Shown: positions 1 through 6,145, counted from the first letter of the stretch. The stretch is 6,308 nucleotides of DNA from SZUA-442 sp051011415 (GCA_051011415.1 JBPCTY010000041.1:1-6308); one strand, 5' to 3'. Numbers and translations: made by a program. The notes: generated by a model from the sequence alone, not told the origin.

Positions 1-13
1 GAGTCTCTGTCGG

Positions 14-1633
14 TCACTGCGAATGCCGCTGGACGACGACGCCTTCGCCCACACCGAGCGTCACAGTGGGGCCGATGTTCGAGGTGGTTGAGGGATGCGA
101 CGAGACGAGCACAGAGCCCGGTTCGCATGTGACAACCTGCTCGGCCCTCCCGAGATTCAGCATCACCTCGACAGATGGATGGCCCACGAGAGAGCGGCTA
201 TATCGGAGCACATCTCCTTCGGCCGTCCCGACCGTGACGTCCCCAAATCGGAGTACCGGACTGGTCTTGCGCGTCTCAAGCAGACGCCGATACAGGTTCA
301 GGGTCGAGTCCGGGTCCGCGAGCTGCGTCTCGACGTTCACGCTCTCGTAGTCGTCGCCCAGTGGAAGCCACGGATCCACGCCTGGGCTCGAGAACCCAGC
401 ACTAGGCCCGCTCGTCCACTGCATCGGTGTCCGGGCGCCGTCCCTCGAAAGATCGTCGCCGGCCAGACCCCATGGGTCACGCCTGTCGCCGGGTGCGATC
501 TGAGTTTGGAGCATCCCCAGTTCGTCGCCGTAGTACAAAAAGCTCGCCCCACCCAATGTGAGCAACAAGATTGCAGCGAGACGGGCCTGACCTTCCGGCA
601 ACCTGGTCGCAAGACGGGCCTCGTCATGATTCCCAAGCGTCCAGTTCGTCACGCCACCCTCCGGTGTGTGAGCGATGACATTCCTAATCACGTCGGCGAG
701 GTGCTCTGCATCCCATGGTGAGGCCAGCAGATGGAAACTGAACGGCATCGTCAACTCGTCAAGGTTCTCTCCGAAGTACGCGGCCCACTCTTCGTAATCG
801 AAGACGTGGGCTTCGCCCACACTGAGGATGTCACGATCTGTGCTGTCCTGGACCGCTCGAAAGATTCGGTGGCCTTCGTGGACGTCCTCATGTGCCACGT
901 CGTATAGATGGTGCTGCGAGTCGTACTCCCTCATGTCCTTGTGCATGCCGGAGCCTGCCGCCGTGGCAGGTGGGTTGTCGCGCTCGAGTGGATCCTTCAT
1001 AATCTGATGTGAAGCGTCGACACGGAATCCGTCGACGCCGCGGTCCAGCCAGAATCGAACAACGTCCATCATCGCTTCGACGGCCTCGGGGTTTCTCCAG
1101 TTCACGTCCGGTTGCTCCGTTAGGAAGGAATGTCGGTACCACTGCTCGGTTGTCGGATCGAAGGTCCAGGCCTTGCCACCGAAGACGCTCAGCCAGTTGT
1201 TTGGAGGTGAAGACACATCTCCGTCGCGCCACACGTACCAATCGCGCTTCGGATCGTCCCTTGATGAACGTGAATCGAGGAACCACTGGTGTTGATCGGA
1301 TGTGTGATTCATGACGTAATCGACCACAACCTTCAGACCGTGGGCATGTGCCGCCTCGATGAGTGCCTCAGCGGCTGCAAGGTCACCAAAGACGGGGTCA
1401 ACATCTGTGTGATCGGAGACGTCGTAACCCCAGTCCTTCATCGGTGACTTGTAGAACGGCGACAGCCAAATCCCGTCAACGCCGAGCGTGTTGGATAGAT
1501 AGTCGAGGCGGTCAATGATCCCTTGCAGATCGCCTGATCCGTCGCCATTCGAGTCGGAGTAGGAAAGTGGATAGATCTGATAGATGACAGCGTCTGTCCA
1601 CCACGGGACCGCTTGATTGGGTGCATCTGGCAT
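14..1633 (-). CDS. GH13 alpha-glucosidase (oligo-1,6-/alpha-1,4-glucosidase type)
   Basis: Predicted cytoplasmic glycoside hydrolase that releases glucose from the non-reducing end of short alpha-glucosides by a retaining mechanism. No signal peptide is visible. Numbered from the ATG at 1633 (539 aa, normal for the family), QIYP is at 19-22, region I (DYVMNH) at 105-110, and the QPDVN signature of the oligo-1,6-glucosidase-like subfamily at 174-178. Region II GFRVDASH carries the nucleophile Asp206, VGEAH the acid/base Glu274, and GNHDE the third catalytic Asp337. A late RDGARTPMQW block precedes a C-terminal beta domain. All catalytic residues are present. The frame stays open for 29 more codons up to an ATG at 1720, which has a TGAGG 7 nt upstream. 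I prefer 1633 because the extra residues do not look like family sequence and a -10-like TACGAT sits exactly at -12 to -7. Substrate linkage (alpha-1,4 or alpha-1,6) is not decided. The neighbouring divergent permease is not a known sugar carrier. Confidence 0.93.
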   Translation of the reverse strand: MPDAPNQAVPWWTDAVIYQIYPLSYSDSNGDGSGDLQGIIDRLDYLSNTLGVDGIWLSPFYKSPMKDWGYDVSDHTDVDPVFGDLAAAEALIEAAHAHGLKVVVDYVMNHTSDQHQWFLDSRSSRDDPKRDWYVWRDGDVSSPPNNWLSVFGGKAWTFDPTTEQWYRHSFLTEQPDVNWRNPEAVEAMMDVVRFWLDRGVDGFRVDASHQIMKDPLERDNPPATAAGSGMHKDMREYDSQHHLYDVAHEDVHEGHRIFRAVQDSTDRDILSVGEAHVFDYEEWAAYFGENLDELTMPFSFHLLASPWDAEHLADVIRNVIAHTPEGGVTNWTLGNHDEARLATRLPEGQARLAAILLLTLGGASFLYYGDELGMLQTQIAPGDRRDPWGLAGDDLSRDGARTPMQWTSGPSAGFSSPGVDPWLPLGDDYESVNVETQLADPDSTLNLYRRLLETRKTSPVLRFGDVTVGTAEGDVLRYSRSLVGHPSVEVMLNLGRAEQVVTCEPGSVLVSSHPSTTSNIGPTVTLGVGEGVVVQRHSQ

Positions 1634-1645
1634 TAGACGATCGTA
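1634..1645 (-). promoter_or_regulatory. Putative leaderless -10 element for the alpha-glucosidase gene
   Basis: On the minus strand TACGAT occupies -12 to -7 relative to the A of the ATG at 1633. That is the spacing expected when the transcript starts on the start codon. No Shine-Dalgarno sequence precedes this ATG and no convincing -35 is seen. Leaderless mRNAs are common in actinobacteria. The matching arrangement at the divergent permease strengthens the call, but TANNNT is a loose motif. Confidence 0.4.
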
Positions 1646-1733
1646 GCGACTTGCGCCCCCGCCAGATTCAAGAACATTCAATTTGCTGCAACCGATCGGC
1701 GCTGCTTGCGGTTCTTCCATGTAGATGCCTCAG

Positions 1734-1745
1734 TACGCTCAACCA
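1734..1745 (+). promoter_or_regulatory. Putative leaderless -10 element for the permease gene
   Basis: TACGCT at 1734-1739 is followed by six bases and then the ATG at 1746, so it sits at -12 to -7 of the start codon. No ribosome binding site precedes the ATG. This mirrors the TACGAT element of the divergent glucosidase gene. If both are used, the two transcripts begin 112 bp apart. The motif is weak by itself, and no clear -35 is seen. Confidence 0.4.
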
Positions 1746-2663
1746 ATGCCTGATAATCGGACGAAGAGCACCGCGCTCCCCACGACTACGACGGGCACCA
1801 ACCGCGAGGCATTTGGTACCGCCGAATGGTCGCTGCTCGCATCAATCGCGCTGATTTGGGGCTCTTCATTCCTGTTCATGGCGATTGGCTTGGAGTCGTT
1901 CTCGCCCGGAGTCGTGACGCTGGCAAGAGTTGCTCTGGGTGCGGCGACACTTGCTTTTGTACCGAAGGCCCGAGCCTCGATCGAGAGACAGGATCTCGCC
2001 CGAGTCATCGTGCTTGGCGTGATCTGGATTGGCATCCCGCTCACAATCTTTCCCATCGCACAGCAATGGATCGACTCCTCAGTCGCTGGGATGCTGAACG
2101 GGGCGTTGCCCATCGCGGCCGCCATTTGGGCCACCGCCCTGCTTCGCACGCTTCCAGGCTGGCGACAGATGGTGGGGATCGGTCTTGGCTTCATTGGTGT
2201 CTTTGCTATCTCGCTCCCTGAGCTTGTTGATTCCTCTGCTACTGCGCTCGGAACACTGCTGGTTGTGCTGGCAATCGTTTTGTACGGGCTGTCCACCAAT
2301 CTTGCGGTGCCACTTCAGCACAAGTACGGAGCACTCCCTGTCCTGTTCAAGGCACAGCTCGTGGCGATTCTCGTCGTGTTGCCGTACGGGCTCTACGGAC
2401 TCTCCGACTCGACCTGGTCGTGGTCCGCGGCAGCAGCAATGGTGCCACTCGGCATCTTCGGCACAGCTCTTGCGTTCGTCTTCATGGCGACTCTGGTTGG
2501 CAAGGTGGGCGCAACTCGCGGCAGCATTGCGATCTATTTCGTTCCTGTCGTGGCGCTCATACTCGGTGTAATTTTCCGAAATGAGTCTGTCGCACCGGTC
2601 GCCATCGTGGGGCTTGGGTTGGTCCTCGTCGGTGCATGGTTTGCAAGCCGCAAGGAAGTCTGA
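1746..2663 (+). CDS. EamA/DMT-superfamily permease (RhaT-like)
   Basis: Integral inner-membrane transporter of the drug/metabolite transporter superfamily; members export or import amino acids, nucleosides or other small metabolites. The 305-aa product has about ten hydrophobic segments, roughly at residues 27-46, 54-72, 86-105, 113-131, 139-157, 166-188, 198-217, 227-249, 258-277 and 283-301. They form two EamA repeats (about 29-155 and 168-300). The IWGSSF motif at 37-42 in the first segment is typical of the family. The first ~25 residues are polar and threonine-rich and should be cytoplasmic. An in-frame ATG lies 21 bases earlier (1725), but neither start has a Shine-Dalgarno. The later one fits a leaderless -10 (TACGCT at 1734) and avoids crowding the divergent gene. 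The gene converges on an LLM oxidoreductase gene with only 2 bp between the stops. The substrate cannot be read from the sequence. Confidence 0.92.
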   Translation: MPDNRTKSTALPTTTTGTNREAFGTAEWSLLASIALIWGSSFLFMAIGLESFSPGVVTLARVALGAATLAFVPKARASIERQDLARVIVLGVIWIGIPLTIFPIAQQWIDSSVAGMLNGALPIAAAIWATALLRTLPGWRQMVGIGLGFIGVFAISLPELVDSSATALGTLLVVLAIVLYGLSTNLAVPLQHKYGALPVLFKAQLVAILVVLPYGLYGLSDSTWSWSAAAAMVPLGIFGTALAFVFMATLVGKVGATRGSIAIYFVPVVALILGVIFRNESVAPVAIVGLGLVLVGAWFASRKEV

Positions 2664-2669
2664 CGTCAG
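2660..2669. repeat. 10-bp palindrome containing both convergent stop codons
   Basis: CTGACGTCAG is a perfect palindrome. Its left half carries the TGA stop of the permease (2661-2663) and its right half the complementary TGA stop of the convergent oxidoreductase gene (2666-2668). No hairpin terminator with a U-tract is seen for either gene here, so transcripts from both sides probably run into each other. The palindrome may simply follow from two TGA codons facing each other. Confidence 0.6.
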
Positions 2670-3577
2670 GCGTCCCTGACAAGCTCGAGGACGTCGGAGA
2701 ACAATGGGATCGCGACCGCCGGGTCGTCGTCGAGACACAGCTCAACGCTCGTGAATCCCATCTCATGGAACTGAAGGAGGGACGCTGCGATCTCGTCTGG
2801 TGAACCGGATACTGGGTCAGGCCAGAAGGAACCGGGCTCCCGACCGGGAGCCACAGCTCCTATACCGACAGATCTTCCTAGCGACGACGGATCGCGACCC
2901 TGCTCCTCACACGTCCGGTAGACGAGATCCATCAGCTCCGCAAATGCCTCCGGCCGACTGCTGGTGGTTGCATATGCACTCCAGATATCGGCGTCTTTGA
3001 CCGCTAGCCCAATTGTGCGTGGGCCATGACCGGCGAGCATCAGGGGTATTGCATTGGGTCTGGGACCCCTTGGTCGGTTCTCTTGTCGCTCAGCCGAGTG
3101 ATATTCGCCTGAGTAGTCAACGCTTCCTTCCCGCAGCAGCGGGACGATGACGGCAAGGGCTTCCTCGTACCGCGACACGGTGCGGTCCGGCGGAAAACCA
3201 AAGATCGCTCCTTGCCTGCCGGCGTGACCCGCACCGAGCCCAAAGAGAAAGCGTCCACCACTGATCTCATCGAGGGTCTCAGCAACCTTCACTGTCAGCC
3301 CCGGATTCCGATGCAGAGCCGAGAGAACCCAGCTCCCGACGATTATGGACGAGGTCGCCTCAGCCAGAGCCCCCAAGAGGGCAACGCACTCCCACCAACC
3401 TGCAACGGTGCCCTTGTCGTCGTTCTCCCAAACCAGCTCGTCTGCGACCCAGAACGTGTCAAACCCGGTCTCTTCCGACAACAGCGCCCAGCGCCTGATC
3501 TCATCCCATCGCGGCGCTGTACCCGAAGCTGGGTCTTCCATCGTGAACGCAGCAAGTCCTACGGATAGGTCAGCCAT
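2666..3577 (-). CDS. LLM-class (luciferase-like) oxidoreductase, probably F420- or flavin-dependent
   Basis: Cytoplasmic TIM-barrel oxidoreductase of the bacterial luciferase-like superfamily; the substrate is unknown. The 303-aa length is usual. Family-like blocks are GFDTFWVADEL (38-48), RNPGLTVKVAETLDEISGGR (90-109), the glycine-rich FGLGAGH (112-118), GFPPDRTVSRYEEAL (127-141) and, after IPLMLAGHGPR, a C-terminal SGSPDEIAASL segment. The GLGAG/GFP..R..RYEEAL pattern resembles actinobacterial proteins assigned to F420-dependent groups, but FMN use cannot be excluded. The ATG at 3577 has an AAGGG 8 nt upstream. It follows a related gene on the same strand after a 45-bp gap, so the two are probably cotranscribed. 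Its stop faces the permease stop 2 bp away. Confidence 0.9.
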   Translation of the reverse strand: MADLSVGLAAFTMEDPASGTAPRWDEIRRWALLSEETGFDTFWVADELVWENDDKGTVAGWWECVALLGALAEATSSIIVGSWVLSALHRNPGLTVKVAETLDEISGGRFLFGLGAGHAGRQGAIFGFPPDRTVSRYEEALAVIVPLLREGSVDYSGEYHSAERQENRPRGPRPNAIPLMLAGHGPRTIGLAVKDADIWSAYATTSSRPEAFAELMDLVYRTCEEQGRDPSSLGRSVGIGAVAPGREPGSFWPDPVSGSPDEIAASLLQFHEMGFTSVELCLDDDPAVAIPLFSDVLELVRDA

Positions 3578-3622
3578 TGAACAATCCCTTCTCGCGTCAG
3601 AACACCCTATTGCGACCAGCGC

Positions 3623-4531
3623 TCAGGAGTCGAGTTCGTCAAGCACCTGACCAAACCACTCCACCGAGGCGGCCGTGATGGGATCGGCCATGATCTGAAT
3701 CTCTGCGACGCCGATGCTTGCGTAGGCGTTGAGCTGGCCGGCAATCTCCTCAGGACTTCCCGACACAGCCGGCGGATCGTCCCAACGTTTCACACGCTCG
3801 GCGTTGCCCATCGCTCCCGGACCCTCAACCATCACCGCAACCGTCTTCTCGACATCATCGCGGGGACGGCCAACTTCGTCGCAGAGCGCGTCGACCTGGT
3901 CCATCTGCGTTCGAGCACCCTCCGGTGTGTTCCCGAACCAGGCGTACCACGCATTCCAGGAATCGACGTACGGAAGAGTTGCACGAAGAACTCGTGGACC
4001 CTGCGAGCCGACCATCAGCGGAATCGCAGGCCGAGCCGGAGGAACCAGCTCACAATCTCGCAGCGTGTAGAACTCGCCGTCGAAGTCGATGTGACCCTCG
4101 CTGAGCAACGTGCGGATGATGGTGAAAGCTTCTTCGAAGCGACTGGCTCTGCGGTCGTAGGGGAAGCCATACGCATCGAACTCCACCTTGTTCCAACCCG
4201 CACCGAGCCCCAGAATCAACCTTCCCGCTGATATCTCGTCGACAGTGGCCGCCTTCTTGGCAAGCATCGCTGGGTTGTGAAACGCAGTAGCCGCTACCAG
4301 AGGAGCAAGTTGAACACGGTCCGTTGCTTCGGCAAGGGCGGCGAGAACGGACCACGCTTCCCATGGACCGGTGGTGTTCCCCTCGTCGTCCCGGTAGAGC
4401 AGGTGGTCTCCAAACCACACAGAGTCGAAGCCCACGGCCTCCGCCGTCCGTGCGATGTCTCGAAGTTCGATCCACGAGACTGGGCGCTCAACCTCCGGCA
4501 ACTGGACACCGACGCGCATCTGTCTGGCCAT
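3623..4531 (-). CDS. LLM-class oxidoreductase, probably F420-dependent (paralogue of the next gene)
   Basis: A second luciferase-like TIM-barrel oxidoreductase, 302 aa. Blocks seen are GFDSVWFGDHLLYR (34-47), HNPAMLAKKAATVDEISAGR (85-104), LILGLGAGWNKVEFDAYGFP (105-124), RASRFEEAFTIIR (128-140), PLMVGSQGPR and SGSPEEIAGQL near the C-terminus. The GAGW..VEF.AYGFP pattern is frequent in proteins annotated as F420-dependent LLM enzymes. It aligns along its whole length with the downstream LLM protein but is clearly diverged, so the duplication is not recent. The ATG at 4531 has AGAGG only 4 nt away. An alternative ATG four codons later (MRVGVQ) would also suit the family. The start lies 19 nt after the mature 3' end of tRNA-Ser(UGA), with no terminator between, so tRNA and mRNA may share one transcript. 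Confidence 0.9.
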   Translation of the reverse strand: MARQMRVGVQLPEVERPVSWIELRDIARTAEAVGFDSVWFGDHLLYRDDEGNTTGPWEAWSVLAALAEATDRVQLAPLVAATAFHNPAMLAKKAATVDEISAGRLILGLGAGWNKVEFDAYGFPYDRRASRFEEAFTIIRTLLSEGHIDFDGEFYTLRDCELVPPARPAIPLMVGSQGPRVLRATLPYVDSWNAWYAWFGNTPEGARTQMDQVDALCDEVGRPRDDVEKTVAVMVEGPGAMGNAERVKRWDDPPAVSGSPEEIAGQLNAYASIGVAEIQIMADPITAASVEWFGQVLDELDS

Positions 4532-4550
4532 GAGACCTCTGTGTTGTCAG

Positions 4551-4635
4551 CGGAGGGAGTGGGATTCGAACCCACGGAAGCTTGCGCCTCGCTGGTTTTC
4601 AAGACCAGTACTTTCGTCCGCTCAGTCATCCCTCC
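4551..4635 (-). tRNA. tRNA-Ser(UGA)
   Basis: An 85-nt gene folds as a class II tRNA. The acceptor GGAGGGA pairs with TCCCTCC and the discriminator is G. The D stem is ACT/AGT. The anticodon stem CTGGT/ACCAG encloses CTTGAAA with anticodon TGA at 4599-4601. The long variable arm is GAGGC/GCTTC with a GCAA loop, and the T arm is GTGGG-TTCGAAT-CCCAC. CCA is not encoded (the bases after the discriminator are CTG). It decodes UCA and, by wobble, other UCN serine codons. The LLM oxidoreductase start codon follows 19 nt downstream. Confidence 0.97.
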
Positions 4636-4665
4636 ATCGGCGCACGATGGCGCCGGAGGCTCGAA

Positions 4666-4671
4666 AGCCTA
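4666..4671 (-). promoter_or_regulatory. Possible -10 element for tRNA-Ser(UGA)
   Basis: TAGGCT on the minus strand ends about 30 nt before the tRNA 5' end, which would give a short 5' leader. It overlaps the right arm of a small inverted repeat (AGGCT-CGAA-AGCCT, 4657-4670). No good -35 is visible, so this is only a candidate. Confidence 0.25.
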
Positions 4672-4711
4672 GGACCGCACTCGCCTTCATGGAAGCTGCG
4701 ATCCAAAGGAA

Positions 4712-4739
4712 GAAGGGCGCCCCGTGAGGAGCGCCCTTC
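4712..4739 (-). terminator. Intrinsic terminator of the SHOCT-domain gene
   Basis: GAAGGGCGC (4712-4720) and GCGCCCTTC (4731-4739) form a perfect 9-bp GC-rich stem with a 10-nt loop. On the minus strand the hairpin starts 18 nt after the stop codon at 4758 and is followed by a short U-rich run (TTCCTTT). This fits termination of the upstream gene and separates it from tRNA-Ser(UGA). Confidence 0.75.
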
Positions 4740-4757
4740 GTGTCCTAATTGCTGTGC

Positions 4758-5144
4758 CTAGGCGAGAAGCTTCGCCTTCTGCGCAGCGAACTCGTCATCC
4801 GTCAACACGCCCTGCTTGTGCAGGTCGGCAAGCTTGGAAAGCTCATCGGCCGTGTTGGTTCCGCCACCGTCACCGGCGACTTCCTGGATGTAGTCACGCT
4901 GAGCCTTGGCCTGGTCAGCGTGCTGCTTCATGGCCCGCTCCTGCATGGAGTTGCCACGTGCAATCACGTAGACCAACACACCGAGGAACGGCAGCACGAT
5001 CACGAAGATCACCCACAGAGCCTTTGCCCAACCGCTGAGGTCTGGGCTACGGAAGATGTCAATAAAGATCGTGATGAGGAGCCAGATCCACACGATGAAC
5101 ATGAAGAACCAGAGCATCGTCCAGAACAGATCGAATAGCGCCAT
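4758..5144 (-). CDS. Small two-TM membrane protein with PLDc_N-type region and C-terminal SHOCT motif
   Basis: A 128-aa membrane protein. Residues 8-30 form a Trp/Phe-rich transmembrane helix. A short polar link with RSPDLSGWAKALW (32-44) leads into a second helix (42-62) ending in VYVIARG, which is the pattern of the phospholipase D nuclease N-terminal family. A charged, possibly coiled linker (65-90) and a Gly/Thr stretch (91-98) precede a SHOCT motif at ~98-128 (ELSKLADLHKQGVLTDDEF..QKAKLL). SHOCT segments are short helical modules thought to act in oligomerisation or binding. Proteins of this architecture are common in actinobacteria, and their role is unknown. The ATG at 5144 is preceded by GAAGGGA 7 nt upstream. 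The gene ends at its own terminator (4712-4739) and appears monocistronic. Confidence 0.88.
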   Translation of the reverse strand: MALFDLFWTMLWFFMFIVWIWLLITIFIDIFRSPDLSGWAKALWVIFVIVLPFLGVLVYVIARGNSMQERAMKQHADQAKAQRDYIQEVAGDGGGTNTADELSKLADLHKQGVLTDDEFAAQKAKLLA

Positions 5145-5208
5145 TCAGTATTCCCTTCGAATATCAGATGTCGACCGATTGACCGAAGTTGGCCAAGCTG
5201 GTCCGAGC

Positions 5209-5221
5209 CCACATCATGTGG
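5209..5221. repeat. 13-bp inverted repeat upstream of the SHOCT gene
   Basis: CCACAT-C-ATGTGG is a perfect 6-bp inverted repeat with one central base, 65-77 bp upstream of the SHOCT-protein start and beyond the tadA stop. The size suits a dimeric regulator site. No second copy was noticed in the window and no regulator gene is nearby, so an operator role is only a possibility. The rest of the gap between the two genes (5145-5288) shows nothing else I can name. Confidence 0.3.
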
Positions 5222-5288
5222 ACAGCGTCATGGTAGATGCAGTCTTGTTGGCACGGCTAGCCAGAATCTGCTGATGGCGCGCCGCTGC

Positions 5289-5738
5289 CTACCTTCGCTC
5301 GGCAAAGAAGCGATCAAGAACCGCCCGACAGGCCTCTTCGCTCACCCCAGCTTCCACATCAATGTGGTGATTGAGACGCTGGTCCTGTGGGATGTTGAAC
5401 AGCGACCACACTCCGCCTGCCTTCAGGTCTGCTGCGCCAAACACAAGCCGGTCTACCCGTGCCCAGACCGCCGCCATTGCACACATCGGGCATGGTTCCA
5501 GCGTTACGACAAGGGAGTGGCCGGTCAGTCGCCAGTCGTTGAGCGCTTGCGACCGCTCGGATAGCACCAGCATTTCAGCATGTGCGGTGGCATCACCGAT
5601 TTCTTCGCGGCGATTGTGGTTCCGTGCGACAACCGACCCGTCTGGACCGATCAATACCGCACCCACCGGAACGTCGCCGTGTTCGGCGGCGGCCGCCGCC
5701 TCTGCCAGTGCGATATCCATCGCTTCAGCGCTGTCCAC
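5289..5738 (-). CDS. tadA: tRNA-specific adenosine deaminase TadA
   Basis: A zinc hydrolase that deaminates A34 to inosine in tRNA-Arg(ACG), so one tRNA can read CGU, CGC and CGA. From the GTG at 5738 the product is 149 aa, the normal size. DVPVGAVL lies at 22-29. HAE at 53-55 gives the zinc ligand His53 and the proton-shuttling Glu55. EPCPMCAMA contains zinc ligands Cys83 and Cys86. GAADLKAGGVWSLFN (101-115), RLNHH (121-125) and a C-terminal FFAERR tail match TadA rather than cytidine deaminases. I chose the GTG because AGGAG lies 8 nt upstream; the ATG six codons later (5720) is the alternative. The open frame runs upstream to 5867, but that part is the antisense of tRNA-Ser(GGA) and cannot be real protein. 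The gene is divergent from that tRNA with 35 bp between. Confidence 0.93.
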   Translation of the reverse strand: MDSAEAMDIALAEAAAAAEHGDVPVGAVLIGPDGSVVARNHNRREEIGDATAHAEMLVLSERSQALNDWRLTGHSLVVTLEPCPMCAMAAVWARVDRLVFGAADLKAGGVWSLFNIPQDQRLNHHIDVEAGVSEEACRAVLDRFFAERR

Positions 5739-5746
5739 TACATCGT

Positions 5747-5751
5747 CTCCT
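5747..5751 (-). promoter_or_regulatory. Ribosome binding site that sets the tadA start
   Basis: AGGAG on the minus strand lies 8 nt before the GTG at 5738. No comparable site precedes the ATG at 5720 or the tRNA-antisense ATGs further upstream. It therefore decides for the GTG start. Confidence 0.65.
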
Positions 5752-5756
5752 ACTTC

Positions 5757-5762
5757 TACTAT
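5757..5762 (+). promoter_or_regulatory. Putative -10 element of tRNA-Ser(GGA)
   Basis: TACTAT lies 11 bases before the tRNA 5' end at 5774, which would start transcription about 5 nt ahead of the mature tRNA. A clear -35 is not seen. Its expected position overlaps the tadA start codon, so the two divergent genes would share this short stretch. Confidence 0.45.
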
Positions 5763-5773
5763 TCCCAGCCTAC

Positions 5774-5863
5774 GGAGGGGTCGCATAGTCTGGCCGAGTG
5801 CGCACGCCTGGAAAGCGTGTATGCGGAAACGCATCGAGGGTTCAAATCCCTCTCCCTCCGCCA
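5774..5863 (+). tRNA. tRNA-Ser(GGA), CCA encoded
   Basis: A class II tRNA of 87 nt plus encoded CCA (5861-5863). The acceptor GGAGGGG pairs with TCCCTCC, with one G-T at the base, and the discriminator is G. The D stem is GCA/TGC. The anticodon stem CACGC/GCGTG encloses CTGGAAA with anticodon GGA at 5810-5812. The variable arm is ATGCG-GAAA-CGCAT, and the T arm is GAGGG-TTCAAAT-CCCTC. It reads UCC and UCU. From position 5838 to beyond its CCA end it forms the first copy of a tandem repeat array. It differs from the nearby tRNA-Ser(UGA), whose CCA is not encoded. Confidence 0.97.
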
Positions 5864-5991
5864 ACAAGCGAGGCTCCCGTCAATACCCACCGATGGTTTC
5901 GGCAACGGAGCTCGCTTCCAACTGATCCACCACACACGACTCATTGAGCAGTCGAGATGCGACACACGCGCCACTGTGCTCAGGACTCATT
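5838..5991 (+). repeat. Array unit 1 (overlaps the genuine tRNA 3' end)
   Basis: This unit begins within the T stem of tRNA-Ser(GGA) at GGG (5838), so its first 26 bases are the real tRNA tail and CCA. A spacer follows, and it ends in GACTCATT just before the next GGGTTCAAAT. The same GACTCATTG string also occurs inside the unit at 5938-5946. Confidence 0.9.
5868..5915 (+). other. Possible hairpin just after the tRNA CCA in unit 1
   Basis: GCGAGGCTCCCGT (5868-5880) can pair with ACGGAGCTCGC (5905-5915) with two single-base bulges, giving about 11 pairs. CCGA/TCGG can pair inside the loop. Unit 2 keeps the stem with one mismatch. Unit 3 has lost the outer arm but could form shorter GGCT/AGCC and CACC/GGTG pairings. 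There is no U-tract, so it is not a standard terminator. It could be the core of a small RNA or a processing signal. Confidence 0.35.
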
Positions 5992-6145
5992 GGGTTCAAA
6001 TCCCTCTCCCTCCGCCAACAAGCGAGGCTCCCGTCAATACCCACCGAGGGTTTCGGCAACGTAGCTCGCTTCCAACTGATCCACCACACACGACTCATTG
6101 AGCAGTCGAGATGCGACACCCGCGCCGCCGAGCTCAAGACTCACT
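5992..6145 (+). repeat. Array unit 2
   Basis: Same length as unit 1 and ~95% identical by hand count, with about 5 of the ~8 changes in its last 30 bases. The tRNA tail is intact (T loop TTCAAAT, acceptor strand TCCCTCC, discriminator G, CCA). The rest of the tRNA is absent, so only three T-stem pairs can form and no tRNA could be made. Confidence 0.9.

Noticed and set aside
95..721. Plus-strand open frame opposite the glucosidase C-terminal half
   Set aside because: It is a shadow of a gene with complete catalytic motifs on the other strand; composition is Arg/Pro-rich with no recognisable domain.
1634..1720. Longer glucosidase start at 1720
   Set aside because: It has a fair TGAGG, but the added 29 residues do not resemble the family and would leave only 4 bp to the longest permease frame. 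The leaderless signal favours 1633. It is not fully excluded.
2079..2738. Minus-strand open frame opposite the permease
   Set aside because: It is antisense to ten clear membrane segments, and its Arg/His/Cys-rich composition is typical of shadow frames in GC-rich DNA.
4657..4670. AGGCT-CGAA-AGCCT hairpin as a terminator
   Set aside because: It has only five pairs and no U-tract on either strand, and it lies upstream of the tRNA where the promoter should be. The 4712-4739 hairpin is the better terminator.
4277..4727. Plus-strand frames over the tRNA-Ser(UGA) region
   Set aside because: They contain the EGVGFEPTEA/EWDSNPR-type peptides that result from translating tRNA antisense and overlap the LLM gene start.
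5759..6137. Minus-strand open frames through the repeat array with repeated peptides such as WRRERDLNP
   Set aside because: They are the antisense of the tRNA tail and the spacer. The 154-bp period shifts the frame between units, and such peptides are a known artefact of translating tRNA antisense.
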